From: Mantamonas sphyraenae
Taxonomy: Eukaryota > CRuMs > Mantamonadidae
NCBI GenBank assembly: GCA_026936335.1
Contig: JAPMXV010000043.1
Coordinates: 549,503-613,502, forward strand
Reading direction: 5' to 3'
Length of the DNA: 64,000 nucleotides
The notes under the pieces: generated by a model
The model's input: the letters and a program-made list of their open reading frames with translations, nothing else
The model's database searches: none
Told to the model about the DNA's origin: nothing
Program-made: the position numbers and the translations under genes
In this document: piece after piece, positions 10,878 through 22,600 of the stretch
Layout of the letters: the number at the start of each line of letters is the position of its first letter
Numbering within the stretch: the stretch's first letter is position 1

Positions 10878-11737
10878 TCATGACATGCCCATCTCCTTTC
10901 GAAGTCCCACGACGATTAGTTCGAGACGCTCTTGGTCGAGGTGTGAGTAGGTTTCGTCTGCGAGGGCGGACTGGAACAGGTCTTCCAGGTCGTGCTCCTG
11001 AAAAAGCCGCTCGGCCACGATGGTGTCCAGGATGCCGTTGTAGAACTGCTCGTACATGTCGATCCCATCATCATCATTTGTTTGGTATGTCTGCCTGTTG
11101 CGACTGCTGCTGCTGCTGCTGCTGCTGCTGCCATGGCCGTACTCCTCCTCATAGTCGAAACGAGGTACAAACTTTTCCGAGTCATACAGGCTCTTGGAAA
11201 CCTTCTTCACCTTGTGAGGCGACTTTGCTTTGATTTCTCGTTCGTACTTCTTCTCCTGTGTGGTGTGGACGGGCGTCAGCGGCGCGGCGGAAAGCAAGGC
11301 GGAAATGTTGTCGAGGTAGCCGTTTGACACGCCGTGTCGTTTTGCCTCTGGCCGTCTCTCAAGGCGGCCAGAGGCAAGCGAGAGCAATGGATCATTCACA
11401 AAGCTTCACTCACATAGTCTGGGGGGAGGACAACAGAACGAGGACGCCGCAGGACCAAGGATGGGTAGAGTTCTGCATCGAGCGGATTCTTCTTGCGCTC
11501 GGTTCGCGTGTTTTGCTCGCGAATGCGGCGTCGCATGTTGCTGAGACGTCGGTTGTGTTCCTGCATCTCCATCCTGCGCTTGCGCAGGCGAGCCTTTGTG
11601 ATTGCCTGCGTCAACTTGGACGCCTGGGCGACCAGGTCCTCTTCCTCCGCCTTGCTTCGCTTGCTCGCCTGGCTTCGACGGCTGCTTGACGACCGACTGT
11701 GTTCCATGGTACGCTTGGTACCCTCTAAGGGTTTCAT
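10878..11737 (-). CDS. Hypothetical protein, possibly SPATA7-like (ciliary)
   Basis: Two exons, 11737-11414 and 11345-10878, joined in phase 0 (PPDY|AKRHG), give 263 residues. The donor GTGAGT is clear; the acceptor is the in-phase AG at 11347-11346, and an alternative is possible. The N-terminal half is basic and helical (RRMEMQEHNRRLSNMRRRI). A poly-Ser tract encoded by CAG/AGC repeats lies in the middle. The C-terminal 50 residues follow a pattern of alternating helices (ILDTIVAERLFQEHDLEDLF then LDQERLELIVVGLRKEM) that resembles the conserved C-terminal region of SPATA7, a transition-zone protein of photoreceptor cilia. That match is from memory and weak; otherwise the function is unknown. 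The gene sits in the spacer of the inverted duplication. Confidence 0.6.
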
Positions 11738-12126
11738 AAAATCACGGTGTGAGCACAGCAGTGGACATCAGGCTCCCTATTGCAGCCATGGGACCGTGCG
11801 TTCCTCAAACGTCCCTCTGCCACTCACTCTTTTTGCTCTTCTTGCTCTTGCCTGGCTTCCTTTTCATCCCCGTGTCGAGAGTCGACTTGACATTGCGCAA
11901 TCGCGCATGGTGGCTGACCATGTGTTCTACCGTGAGCAGGTCACCGCCAAATCCGGACATGTTTGGCGAGCTTCGGGTCTCCTTCTGTTTGCTCAGCCAG
12001 CGCACAGCATGACAAGCCACTCGGACAGATGGCCAAGGGCATCCGTGGCTCATATGTTGCGGAGCAGAAACAGGAAACCTTGAAATGCATTGCGCTCGGT
12101 GTGCCACACGAAACCGAAGGAACGAC
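11738..12126. other. Intergenic promoter region between divergent genes
   Basis: About 390 bp separate the SPATA7-like gene (minus) from the DRAM/Frag1 gene (plus). No ORF with conserved features, tRNA-like fold or long repeat was seen. It is presumed to contain both promoters. Confidence 0.4.
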
Positions 12127-13027
12127 ATGAGCGACGCCACCACCGAGTATGCGCGCATGGGAAAGTGGTTTGCAGTTGCAGACTCTGCAGTACCTTTGAT
12201 TACCCTGGTAACCACTGTGATTATCAACCGGGCTCTCGATCATGACATTGGGGGCATCCCGTGGCCGTACTTTAGCGACACGGGCAAGGCCGCGCCCGAG
12301 TACTTTGTGTTCAGCACAGGGTTGAGCATGTTCAGTGTGATTAGTAGTACGTAGACTGCTGGCGCTCTGCGCACACCTAGGCACGCCATGCCCTTGCAGA
12401 TGCGTGCATTTCACACCGTTGCACATTTTTCTTTTCGCGCTTTCCCGGATTTGGAAGGCTGACGTCGGCGAGTGCATGCACTCCTACACAGTGGTCGTCA
12501 TTTGGCTCAACCGCATGGTGGTGGGTTCACGCATTAGCCGTGAGCTGTCGCAAGGGACCAACGGTTGGGCAACCTTCCTCAACTGGACCGGAATGGTGTT
12601 TGGCCTGCTCGCCGCGCCGTTTGCAGCTCTTCTCGCCATCTTTGACACAGGAAATTATCCAGATCTCCACACCACGTTTGCGCAGTTGTTTTTTGTGCTC
12701 ACTTTGGTGTTTGTGCTGTGCAACACGGCGGTGGCTGTGCTACTGCGCCGTGAGGCTGGTGACAACGTGTCAGCGCATGTTCTCTTCTCCTATCGCGCAA
12801 AGTCCATCCTGACTGTTTGGGTGGTTGTTGGCATTATTCTGCTCTATGGTGTGCTGTACGGCATGTTCTTCTCCAACAACTGTTCGTGGGAAGACTACTC
12901 CACATGCTATGACATTCATCTTGGCCGCGCCATCACGCAGCACCTCACGATTCTCGGTCTCCTCCTTTATCAGGGCACCATCTACTGGGATTTTGCCGAG
13001 GTTTCCGACTACAAGGGCATGGCCTGA
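12127..13027 (+). CDS. DRAM/Frag1/Sfk1-family multipass membrane protein
   Basis: Two exons, 12127-12346 and 12492-13027, joined in phase 1 (VIS|M-VVIWLNR), give 251 residues. About six hydrophobic helices are visible. The luminal loop after the first helix carries IPWPYFSDTGKAAPEYFVF, matching the family pattern P-x-I-S-D-T-G-x2-P-P-E. Relatives include DRAM1/2 (lysosome/autophagy), PGAP2/Frag1 (GPI-anchor remodelling) and Sfk1 (phosphoinositide and lipid asymmetry); which role applies cannot be told. The intron contains CTGAC 31 nt before the acceptor. The gene lies in the inverted-duplication spacer and is convergent with RNR2 copy B, stop codons 80 bp apart. Confidence 0.8.
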
Positions 13028-13096
13028 CTGCAGGAGGTCGCATGACGAAGCAAAAGCAACAAAAGCACGAGAATTTGTTCCCGCCTTTCAATTGTC

Positions 13097-15010
13097 CTCA
13101 CCTCACTCAAAAGTCGGCATCCAGGGCAAACGTCATGTCCTCGGTGTTGCTCATGACCCCCGCGCGCGAGTACTCTCCCACACGCCTCTCGAAAAAGTTG
13201 GTCTTGCCGTCCAGCGAAATGTTCTCCATCCAGTCAAACGGGTTCGCCGTCTCGTAGTGCTTGGGCATCCCCAGCGCAACCAGCAGTCGGTCGGCGCAAA
13301 ACTCAATGTACTGCGACATCGACTCACAGTTCATCCCAATCAGGTTCACCGGCAAAGCCTCCGTCAAAAACTCCTGCTCGATGCTCACTGCCTCTGTGAT
13401 GATCTGCGTCACCTGCTCCTTGCTCGGCGGCCGCTCCAGCATCCCAAACAGCAGACACGCAAAGTCGCAGTGCAGTCCCTCGTCCCGCGAGATCAGCTCG
13501 TTGCTGAACGTCAGTCCGGGCATCAGTCCACGCTTCTTCAGCCAGAAGATCGCCGCAAACGACCCGCTAAAGAAGATCCCCTCCACGGCCGCAAATGCCA
13601 CCAGTCGTACCCCAAACGCCTCTGCCGACTCGATCCACTTCAACGCCCAGTTTGCCTTTTTCGCCACGCACGGCACCGTCTCAATCGCATTCAACAGGTG
13701 CTGCCTCTCCTCCAGGTCCTTGATGTACGTGTCAATCAGCAGCGAGTACACCTCGCTGTGGATGTTCTCCATCATGATCTGGAACCCGTAGAAGAACCGC
13801 GCCTCCGGAATCTGCACTTCGTTGCTAAAGTTCACTGCCAGGTTCTCGTTCACAATCCCGTCCGACGCCGCAAAGAACGCAAGCACGTGCTTGATAAAGT
13901 GCTGCTCGTCCGAGCTCATCGAGCTCCAGTGCGTCAGGTCTTGTTGCAGGTCGATCTCCTCAGCCGTCCAGAACGACGCCACGTGCTTCTTGTACATGTC
14001 CCAAACCTGCATCCCGTGCTGGGTTAGTCCATTGCGTGTGTCTTGCTCCACACCCCATCCGCATTCCCTCTTGCCCTCTCTCGCAATCGCGCCGGGAACC
14101 TGTCGGGACCCTTTTGCGCGCCAAAAGCTTGCTTTCCCGCCAATTTCGAACCCCGCACACAACTCACTGCATGGTACTGCAGAGGGAAGATCACAAACCG
14201 GTTCGGGTTCTCCTTCAGCATCGGCTCCACAAATGCTTCCACATCGGCCGTCGTGCTAGTCTCCTTGCTCTCCTCTTGGCTTGCGCTGGCCAACTCCAGC
14301 GGCTTCTTGACGCCCGCTTTGATCACCAGCCGGTCGCTCAGCAGCGCGCCGCTCTGGCCGCTCGTGTCGATCTTTGATGGCGACGGTCCCTCCATCATCT
14401 TGTCGCTCACAAAGGGTGTGGTCTCTGGCGATGTGCTCATTGTGTGTGTGTGTGTGTGTGTTTCGTGTGTCGCAATCGTGGAAAAAGGGGGCGGGGGTGC
14501 GCGCTTTTTTTCTTTGATTTGGTTTGGATGCGTCGGAGCAAAAGTCGGGCGCGAAACAAGCCGACGGGTTGCACAACCTGGACCGTGACGGGGAATGTTG
14601 GTTTGCGTGTGGCGATGTTCATGGTTGCAGGCGAGGAAGGCTCAGAAGAGAGCGAGCCACCCGCGACGGACGGATGTGGGTATGGATGGATGGGAAGCGT
14701 GAATGTGTACCTGGTGCTGTGTCGGTAGGAGGCGAGGTGCATGCATAAACGGCGAGCATAGGAGTGTACTGTGTGTCGTGGAGCTGATCGTGGATGGGAG
14801 CAGTTGGTTCTGGTGTCAAACTGTGCCCAACCACTCCTCTGTGTTCCCTCACCTGGACAAACCGTTTCTGACCCCAACACAACACAACGCAACACGTTTG
14901 GATGTTTCCTTCATTCGCATTCACCCCACCAGCGTCCCTCTGGTCCGATTCTTCAGAACACGGCAATCCGATTCCTCGGTGTCGTCTCCAGATCGTCGTC
15001 AACGATCCAA
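13097..15010 (-). repeat. Right arm of 1,914-bp inverted duplication
   Basis: Reverse complement of 8924-10837 (coordinate x maps to 23934-x). Its outer edge lies inside the last exon of the SID-1-like gene, which continues intact beyond the edge. This arm therefore sits in the ancestral context and the left arm is the derived copy. Confidence 0.93.
13107..14440 (-). CDS. RNR2: Ribonucleoside-diphosphate reductase small subunit (R2), copy B
   Basis: Exons 14440-14168 and 14006-13107 encode the same 390-residue R2 protein as copy A, with the same intron. All motifs listed for copy A are present, so both genes appear functional. It lies downstream of, and on the same strand as, the SID-1-like gene. 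The 3' flanks of the two copies diverge 10 bases after the stop codon, so transcripts could be told apart only by their 3'UTR. Two identical convergent-facing R2 genes would roughly double gene dosage for dNTP synthesis, or one may be redundant. Confidence 0.97.
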
Positions 15011-16518
15011 ACAAAGCTGGCAAACAATGCAACCGCAATACCTGTGCCCACATGCCACAACGAGTGCCAGGTGAAGAAACCAAGCAGGACACAGCCGGTT
15101 GGCAGAGAAGCCGAGTCAGGCGTCAGCACGCTGCTGATTCCGTACACCCCCGCGGCCGTCAGCCACACCAGGAGCCCCAGGATAAACAACAGCCATGCCG
15201 ACCATGTCACTCGTTCACCGTGGACTCGCTTCTGCACGACGTAGTGCACAACAAACACCGAAAACTGGAGCACCAGAAGCGAGAGCACCGCCGTGCCAAA
15301 GCTCACACTCATCACCAGCAGGAACACGACCGACGCCAGGCTTACCAGATTCATCACAATTCCCAGCGGCACAGACGACGAGCCCGTCTTGTTTGCGCGA
15401 CGCCGGTGCACGCGTACCATCTCGTTCCACTGCTCCGACGGCCGCAAGCAGCTCAGGCGGCCAGTGTAGAACCAGAATGTAGCCCCAATCGTCAATCCTT
15501 CAATAAACGCGATCTCCAGGGCGTACAGCGCCACGCTGTACCACGTGCGCTCCCGCCAAACCGTGTCCAGGTAGGCAATCAACACATAGGCCACAAACAC
15601 CCCCAGCAACTTGGTTGTGCTGACCAATTTCTCTGGTCTGCGCCTGCTGTACAGCACACAACCCAGCAGCGCCAACGTGAGATTGACGAAAGACAGGTCA
15701 AATTGCGCGTTGATGTCCGTCGGGCACACGTGCCAAAGTAGCGGCATCAGTCCCTGCAGGATCATGCATGCAGCCAGAGAGATATGCAACCCCTCGGGCT
15801 TTGACAGACCGTACATGAGGTCGTCAATTTGGCTTGATCGGTGCACCCACACAAGAAAAGCCACACCGTACAGCACCGGTAGCGGCACAAGAAACAGCGT
15901 GTTGGCTTCCTGCAACCCCAGCAGCACCACGTTGCACCCGCTGCTGTGGCTGCATTGAGCTGTGTCCAGCAGCGTCAGGCTCTGAAACGCAGGAACGGCG
16001 TACAGCAGAGCAAACAGCACCAGCAGCTTGCCATACTCCCATGTGTCCACCGTGCTCAATATCAACGCATCACGAACATCGTCTTCCGTCTCCTCTGTCG
16101 TCCTCACCTGCAGCTGCAGCTGCGACGAGTCCCGCCGAGCTGGCGACGAGGTCTCGCTGTGCACCGTGCTCCCATGCTTCTTCAGCCTGCTCTTCAACCA
16201 ACTGCCTCCTTGGATCTCCTCCACTTCTTCCGTGTCATCCTTTGCCGGTGTGACAAACGCACGCCGTGTCTGCGGAGGGCCATCAACCGTCTCGGCCGTT
16301 TCTTCGCGGTTCTCTGCATCCGCAGACCGCCCTTCGTCCCCCTCTGTTTCCACTGCAACCCCATCTTGGCTCAGCATCTCCACCTCCACGTTATCGTGCC
16401 CGTCTTGGTATCCATCGTCGGACGCGACACTCCCCATGTCGTCGTTGCTCGCACCCAGATCTTCCTCGTCTTCTGGCGACCGCCGCACCCCCATGAGAGC
16501 GTTTCTGCCACCAAACAT
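14953..16518 (-). CDS. SID-1/SIDT-family multipass membrane protein
   Basis: A single exon encodes 521 residues from an ATG at 16518. The first 170 residues are acidic and Ser-rich, with no signal peptide. About ten hydrophobic helices follow. The loop LLWHVCPTDINAQFDLSF matches the SID-1 family signature HVCPxxxNxQFDxxFM. Near the C terminus, TWHSLWHVGTGI provides the His pattern typical of the CREST hydrolase-like fold that includes SID-1, PAQR and alkaline ceramidases. Animal SID-1/SIDT proteins move double-stranded RNA or handle cholesterol, and may cleave lipids. The large extracellular beta-sandwich domain of animal SID-1 seems to be missing: the N-terminal region is short and low-complexity. 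The 3' end is duplicated at 8924-8981. Confidence 0.82.
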   Translation of the reverse strand: MFGGRNALMGVRRSPEDEEDLGASNDDMGSVASDDGYQDGHDNVEVEMLSQDGVAVETEGDEGRSADAENREETAETVDGPPQTRRAFVTPAKDDTEEVEEIQGGSWLKSRLKKHGSTVHSETSSPARRDSSQLQLQVRTTEETEDDVRDALILSTVDTWEYGKLLVLFALLYAVPAFQSLTLLDTAQCSHSSGCNVVLLGLQEANTLFLVPLPVLYGVAFLVWVHRSSQIDDLMYGLSKPEGLHISLAACMILQGLMPLLWHVCPTDINAQFDLSFVNLTLALLGCVLYSRRRPEKLVSTTKLLGVFVAYVLIAYLDTVWRERTWYSVALYALEIAFIEGLTIGATFWFYTGRLSCLRPSEQWNEMVRVHRRRANKTGSSSVPLGIVMNLVSLASVVFLLVMSVSFGTAVLSLLVLQFSVFVVHYVVQKRVHGERVTWSAWLLFILGLLVWLTAAGVYGISSVLTPDSASLPTGCVLLGFFTWHSLWHVGTGIAVALFASFVWIVDDDLETTPRNRIAVF

Positions 16519-16659
16519 GCTTGGACCCGAGTCTTTTCTGTGTAATACAACTGTGAGTGCGCCGAGGCGAGCGACCGGATCGAGACTGGAGTCTCGATTG
16601 CAGCAGAAAGTTTGCTTCCCCCTGTGCCGCCAACACCTTTCATTGTCAATCCAGCATCG

Positions 16660-19600
16660 ATGTCCGGCAAGCTCACCGTGGACAAGATCCCATCCAAACT
16701 CGGCAAAAAGGTGAACCTGTCTACACTGACGCAGCTCAAGCTGCCCAACCGTAAAATTGGCGAGCTGGGCTCGTTGAAGCGGTGTGAAGCGCTCGAAGAG
16801 GTCGACCTCAGGTGAGTGGCCACCACTTCCTCCTGGGCACCCCTACAACGGCGTCTGCATGCTGCTGACAAACATGCCTTGGTGCATCCACTTACACCCA
16901 CACAGCAAGAACCGCATCCAGACAGAGAAACAGTTGAAGGGTAAGCAGGAGTGAGAGACGTGCTGACGTGCATCGGGAGGGCAAGAGTGCTCACGCCACA
17001 CCTCACAGGCTTGTTTGATGCACCGACCATCCACACACTCGACCTGACGGGCAACCCGGTGATGCGCACAAGCAATATGCGCCTCAAGATCATTGCACAA
17101 CTGCCTGTGTTGGAGAAGCTCGACAAACGGTATGTGGCAGCCGTGTGAAAGCCAGCACTCTCTGGGCACCATCTTTGCCGTCCCTGCTCTAACACCGTAC
17201 TGCCACGCGTCACCTGTGGTATTCACAGCATGGTTACCCTTGAGGAGAAGCAAAAAGCCGCCGACATGTTTCCCGAGCTGGTGCAGTCCAGCTCCAAGTC
17301 GCTCTTTGGCGAGGCGTCCCTCTTTGGCTCGCCCAGCAACTCGTCTCCTGGCTCATCCAGTAGCACCAGCGCCATCTCATCGGGTACCACCCTTCTGTTT
17401 GGAGACAATGACACCAAGGCGTCCAGTGGATCGGTGACGGTAGAGAGCGACGCCGACGTGGTTGCCGACACGGAAGCCGCCGACGACCACGACGACGACA
17501 CCAAGCCAGCCACAAGCAAAACAGCTCACGCGCGTGGTGTGGTCAACCCTTTCGAGAGCGAACCGGTGGTCAAGAAGCGTAGCAACGAGGAGCGAGTCCA
17601 GCAGATGGCGCAAGACGCCGCAGCCAGCAGCTCACGCGCCGACGATCTCTTTGGTGCCGGTACGGGGTTGCAAACCGCCAGCAACAGCCACTCCGCCCAA
17701 ACCACCGTCAACCCATTTGACGTGCCAGTAGCGAGCAGCAAGCCCAAAGTGCCCACAGTTCCTGTCAGCGAGTCCGAACAGCAAGCATCTTCCGCCAGCG
17801 CTGCTCAAGCAGTGGCTGCAAAGCACGAAGCGAACAACGACTTTGCAGGTGCGCTTGTGTTACCCTTTATTGCACAGAGCGACATCAGGCTGGCCTTTGA
17901 GTTTCTTGGGTTGGCTTTTAAGGGCCACAGCGACCAAGAGGCCACGTTCAACTTTGTTCTCAAAACAGATGACCTTCTGCCTTTGCAATTGTGTTTGGTG
18001 ATGTCCACAGACCACGTCGACGTGCATCAGGGCCTGGAAGACCAGGCTGTGTGCACGATCTCGAGCTCGCAGGGAGCCATTGTTGAGCTGTTCAACGGCC
18101 AGCTGCAACCCATGGACGCGTTTGTCAGCGGAAAAGTGACCGTGGATAACGCGCAGATGGTCATGCTGTTTGCACAGGCGTTTGAATTTGACAAAGAACG
18201 ATTCGCCAGCTTTTACCAGGCTCGTGCGCCTGTGTACGAAGCAGACCGAGCAGCCGAGACCGACACTGAGGACGAACAGATTGAAGAGGCCTTTTTGTAC
18301 ATGCCACGTGCATTCAAAGGAACGAAACGGAATGCCGTGTACCACGTGACGGTAAAGGGATCTGTGCTACGCGAGTGGACTGTGGCCATTGATAAGGACA
18401 AGGACGAGCCCCTAGTGGCTCGAGGTCATCTGCTCAAGGCAACATGCACGCTTGAGTGCACGCGCGAAGTCATCTTGGCTGTGCTTAACGGCGGTTTGGC
18501 CCCCTCCGTGGCAATGATCACCGGGCAGGTGATTGCATCGGACATCCTGCAGGTGATGGTGTTTGCCAACGCGTTCAAGTTTGACCAACAGGCATTTGCG
18601 GCGTTCCGTGATGAGCGCAGCGGAGCTGCGAGCGGACACAGCAGTGTGTCTCGAGCGGACAACGAAGCGGCAGGCGTGCTCGAGGAACTGTCAGACAAAG
18701 AAGTGCGCCACGCATTCATGTACCTTCGCACAGCGTTCATGAACAGCCTCTTCTCGGCTGCATTCCACTTTCGCATCTACGGCCCGCCCGACAGCAACGT
18801 GACCGTGCTCCTCCGGCCCAACTCGCTGGCTGTAATGCGTGGGCTGGTCGGCAAAGCCACAGCAGTCATCACGTGCCACCGAGAGGTTGTCATTGCAATT
18901 CTCAACGGGCAACTGGATGCATCCGAGGCATTGATTGGGGGCAAGATCCACTCGAACGATATGATCGAGCTGATGAAATTTGTACAGGCGTTTCGATTCG
19001 ACAAGGCCGGATTCGCGGCATTCCAGGACAGTCTGGCCGACGATACTGATCAGGATTCCGCACCAGCAACAACGTTGAGTGTGGAATCTGATGTTGTGGC
19101 AGTGGAGTCGGTCGAGGCAGAGGAAACACATGCAGACCTGGCGACGCTGGAGGACGCAGAGGTGCGTGAGGCGTTTGAGTATGTGCCGGAGGCGTTTGTG
19201 GGCAGCAGCGTGGACGGGGTGTTCCACTTTGTGATTGGAGGAGAGAAGGAAAGCGAGGTGACGGTGCGTGTGGGTGCGGAGAAGGGGTGCGAGGTGTACG
19301 CAGGACTGGAGGGGAGTGCACTGTGCACAGTGCGATGTGACAGGAGCGTGATTCTGGCAGTGTTGAACGGATCGATGGAGGCAGGGATGGCGCTGATGAC
19401 GGGGGCGATCCAGGTGGACAACCTGGAGGCGATGATGGTGTTTGGGACGGCGTTCAAGTTTGACATGGCTGCGTATGGAGAGTGGAAGAAGGGGCGAGAG
19501 GAAGCGGGGGTGGCAGTGGAGGCGGTCGAGGCAGAGGAGACACATGCAGACCTGGCGACGCTGGAGGACGCAGAGGTGCGTGAGGCGTTTGAGTATGTGC

Positions 19601-22600
19601 CGGAGGCGTTTGTGGGCAGCAGCGTGGACGGGGTGTTCCACTTTGTGATTGGAGGAGAGAAGGAAAGCGAGGTGACGGTGCGTGTGGGTGCGGAGAAGGG
19701 GTGCGAGGTGTACGCAGGACTGGAGGGGAGTGCACTGTGCACAGTGCGATGTGACAGGAGCGTGATTCTGGCAGTGTTGAACGGGTCGATGGAGGCAGGG
19801 ATGGCGCTGATGACGGGGGCGATCCAGGTGGACAACCTGGAGGCGATGATGGTGTTTGGGACGGCGTTCAAGTTTGACATGGCTGCGTATGGAGAGTGGA
19901 AGAAGGGGCGAGAGGAAGCGGGGGTGGCAGTGGAGGCGGTCGAGGCAGAGGAGACACATGCAGACCTGGCGACGCTGGAGGACGCAGAGGTGCGTGAGGC
20001 GTTTGAGTATGTGCCGGAGGCGTTTGTGGGCAGCAGCGTGGACGGGGTGTTCCACTTTGTGATTGGAGGAGAGAAGGAAAGCGAGGTGACGGTGCGTGTG
20101 GGTGCGGAGAAGGGGTGCGAGGTGTACGCAGGACTGGAGGGGAGTGCACTGTGCACAGTGCGATGTGACAGGAGCGTGATTCTGGCAGTGTTGAACGGGT
20201 CGATGGAGGCAGGGATGGCGCTGATGACGGGGGCGATCCAGGTGGACAACTTGGAGGCGATGATGGTGTTTGGGACGGCGTTCAAGTTTGACATGGCCGC
20301 GTATGGAGAGTGGAAGAAGGGGCGAGAGGAAGCGGGGGTGGCAGTGGAGGCGGTGGAGGCAGAGGAGGCACATGCAGACCTGGCGACGCTGGAGGACGCA
20401 GAGGTGCGTGAGGCGTTTGAGTATGTGCCGGAGGCGTTTGTGGGCAGCAGCGTGGACGGGGTGTTCCACTTTGTGATTGGAGGAGAGAAGGAAAGCGAGG
20501 TGACGGTGCGTGTGGGTGCGGAGAAGGGGTGCGAGGTGTACGCAGGACTGGAGGGGAGTGCACTGTGCACAGTGCGATGTGACAGGAGCGTGATTCTGGC
20601 AGTGTTGAACGGGATCGATGGAGGCAGGGATGGCGCTGATGACGGGGGCGATCCAGGTGGACAACCTGGAGGCGATGATGGTGTTTGGGACGGCGTTCAA
20701 GTTTGACATGGCTGCGTATGGAGAGTGGAAGAAGGGGCGAGAGGAAGCGGGGGTGGCAGTGGAGGCGGTCGAGGCAGAGGAGACACATGCAGACCTGGCG
20801 ACGCTGGAGGACGCAGAGGTGCGTGAGGCGTTTGAGTATGTGCCGGAGGCGTTTGTGGGCAGCAGCGTGGACGGGGTGTTCCACTTTGTGATTGGAGGAG
20901 AGAAGGAAAGCGAGGTGACGGTGCGTGTGGGTGCGGAGAAGGGGTGCGAGGTGTACGCAGGACTGGAGGGGAGTGCACTGTGCACAGTGCGATGTGACAG
21001 GAGCGTGATTCTGGCAGTGTTGAACGGGTCGATGGAGGCAGGGATGGCGCTGATGACGGGGGCGATCCAGGTGGACAACCTGGAGGCGATGATGGTGTTT
21101 GGGACGGCGTTCAAGTTTGACATGGCCGCGTATGGAGAGTGGAAGAAGGGGCGAGAGGAAGCGGGGGTGGCAGTGGAGGCGGTCGAGGCAGAGGAAACAC
21201 ATGCAGACCTGGCGACGCTGGAGGACGCAGAGGTGCGTGAGGCGTTTGAGTATGTGCCGGAGGCGTTTGTGGGCAGCAGCGTGGACGGGGTGTTCCACTT
21301 TGTGATTGGAGGAGAGAAGGAAAGCGAGGTGACGGTGCGTGTGGGTGCGGAGAAGGGGTGCGAGGTGTACGCAGGACTGGAGGGGAGTGCACTGTGCACA
21401 GTGCGATGTGACAGGAGCGTGATTCTGGCAGTGTTGAACGGATCGATGGAGGCAGGGATGGCGCTGATGACGGGGGCGATCCAGGTGGACAACCTGGAGG
21501 CGATGATGGTGTTTGGGACGGCGTTCAAGTTTGACATGGCCGCGTATGGAGAGTGGAAGAAGGGGCGAGAGGAAGCGGGGGTGGCAGTGGAGGCGGTGGA
21601 GGCAGAGGAAACACATGCAGAACTGGCGACGCTGGAGGACGCAGAGGTGCGTGAGGCGTTTGAGTATGTGCCGGAGGCGTTTGTGGGCAGCAGCGTGGAC
21701 GGGGTGTTCCACTTTGTGATTGGAGGAGAGAAGGAAAGCGAGGTGACGGTGCGTGTGGGTGCGGAGAAGGGGTGCGAGGTGTACGCAGGACTGGAGGGGA
21801 GTGCACTGTGCACAGTGCGATGTGACAGGAGCGTGATTCTGGCAGTGTTGAACGGATCGATGGAGGCAGGGATGGCGCTGATGACGGGGGCGATCCAGGT
21901 GGACAACCTGGAGGCGATGATGGTGTTTGGGACGGCGTTCAAGTTTGACATGGCTGCGTATGGAGAGTGGAAGAAGGGGCGAGAGGAAGCGGGGGTGGCA
22001 GTGGAGGCGGTGGAGGCAGAGGAGGCACATGCAGACCTGGCGACGCTGGAGGACGCAGAGGTGCGTGAGGCGTTTGAGTATGTGCCGGAGGCGTTTGTGG
22101 GCAGCAGCGTGGACGGGGTGTTCCACTTTGTGATTGGAGGAGAGAAGGAAAGCGAGGTGACGGTGCGTGTGGGTGCGGAGAAGGGGTGCGAGGTGTACGC
22201 AGGACTGGAGGGGAGTGCACTGTGCACAGTGCGATGTGACAGGAGCGTGATTCTGGCAGTGTTGAACGGGTCGATGGAGGCAGGGATGGCGCTGATGACG
22301 GGGGCGATCCAGGTGGACAACTTGGAGGCGATGATGGTGTTTGGGACGGCGTTCAAGTTTGACATGGCCGCGTATGGAGAGTGGAAGAAGGGGCGAGAGG
22401 AAGCGGGGGTGGCAGTGGAGGCGGTGGAGGCAGAGGAGACACATGCAGACCTGGCGACGCTGGAGGACGCAGAGGTGCGTGAGGCGTTTGAGTATGTGCC
22501 GGAGGCGTTTGTGGGCAGCAGCGTGGACGGGGTGTTCCACTTTGTGATTGGAGGAGAGAAGGAAAGCGAGGTGACGGTGCGTGTGGGTGCGGAGAAGGGG

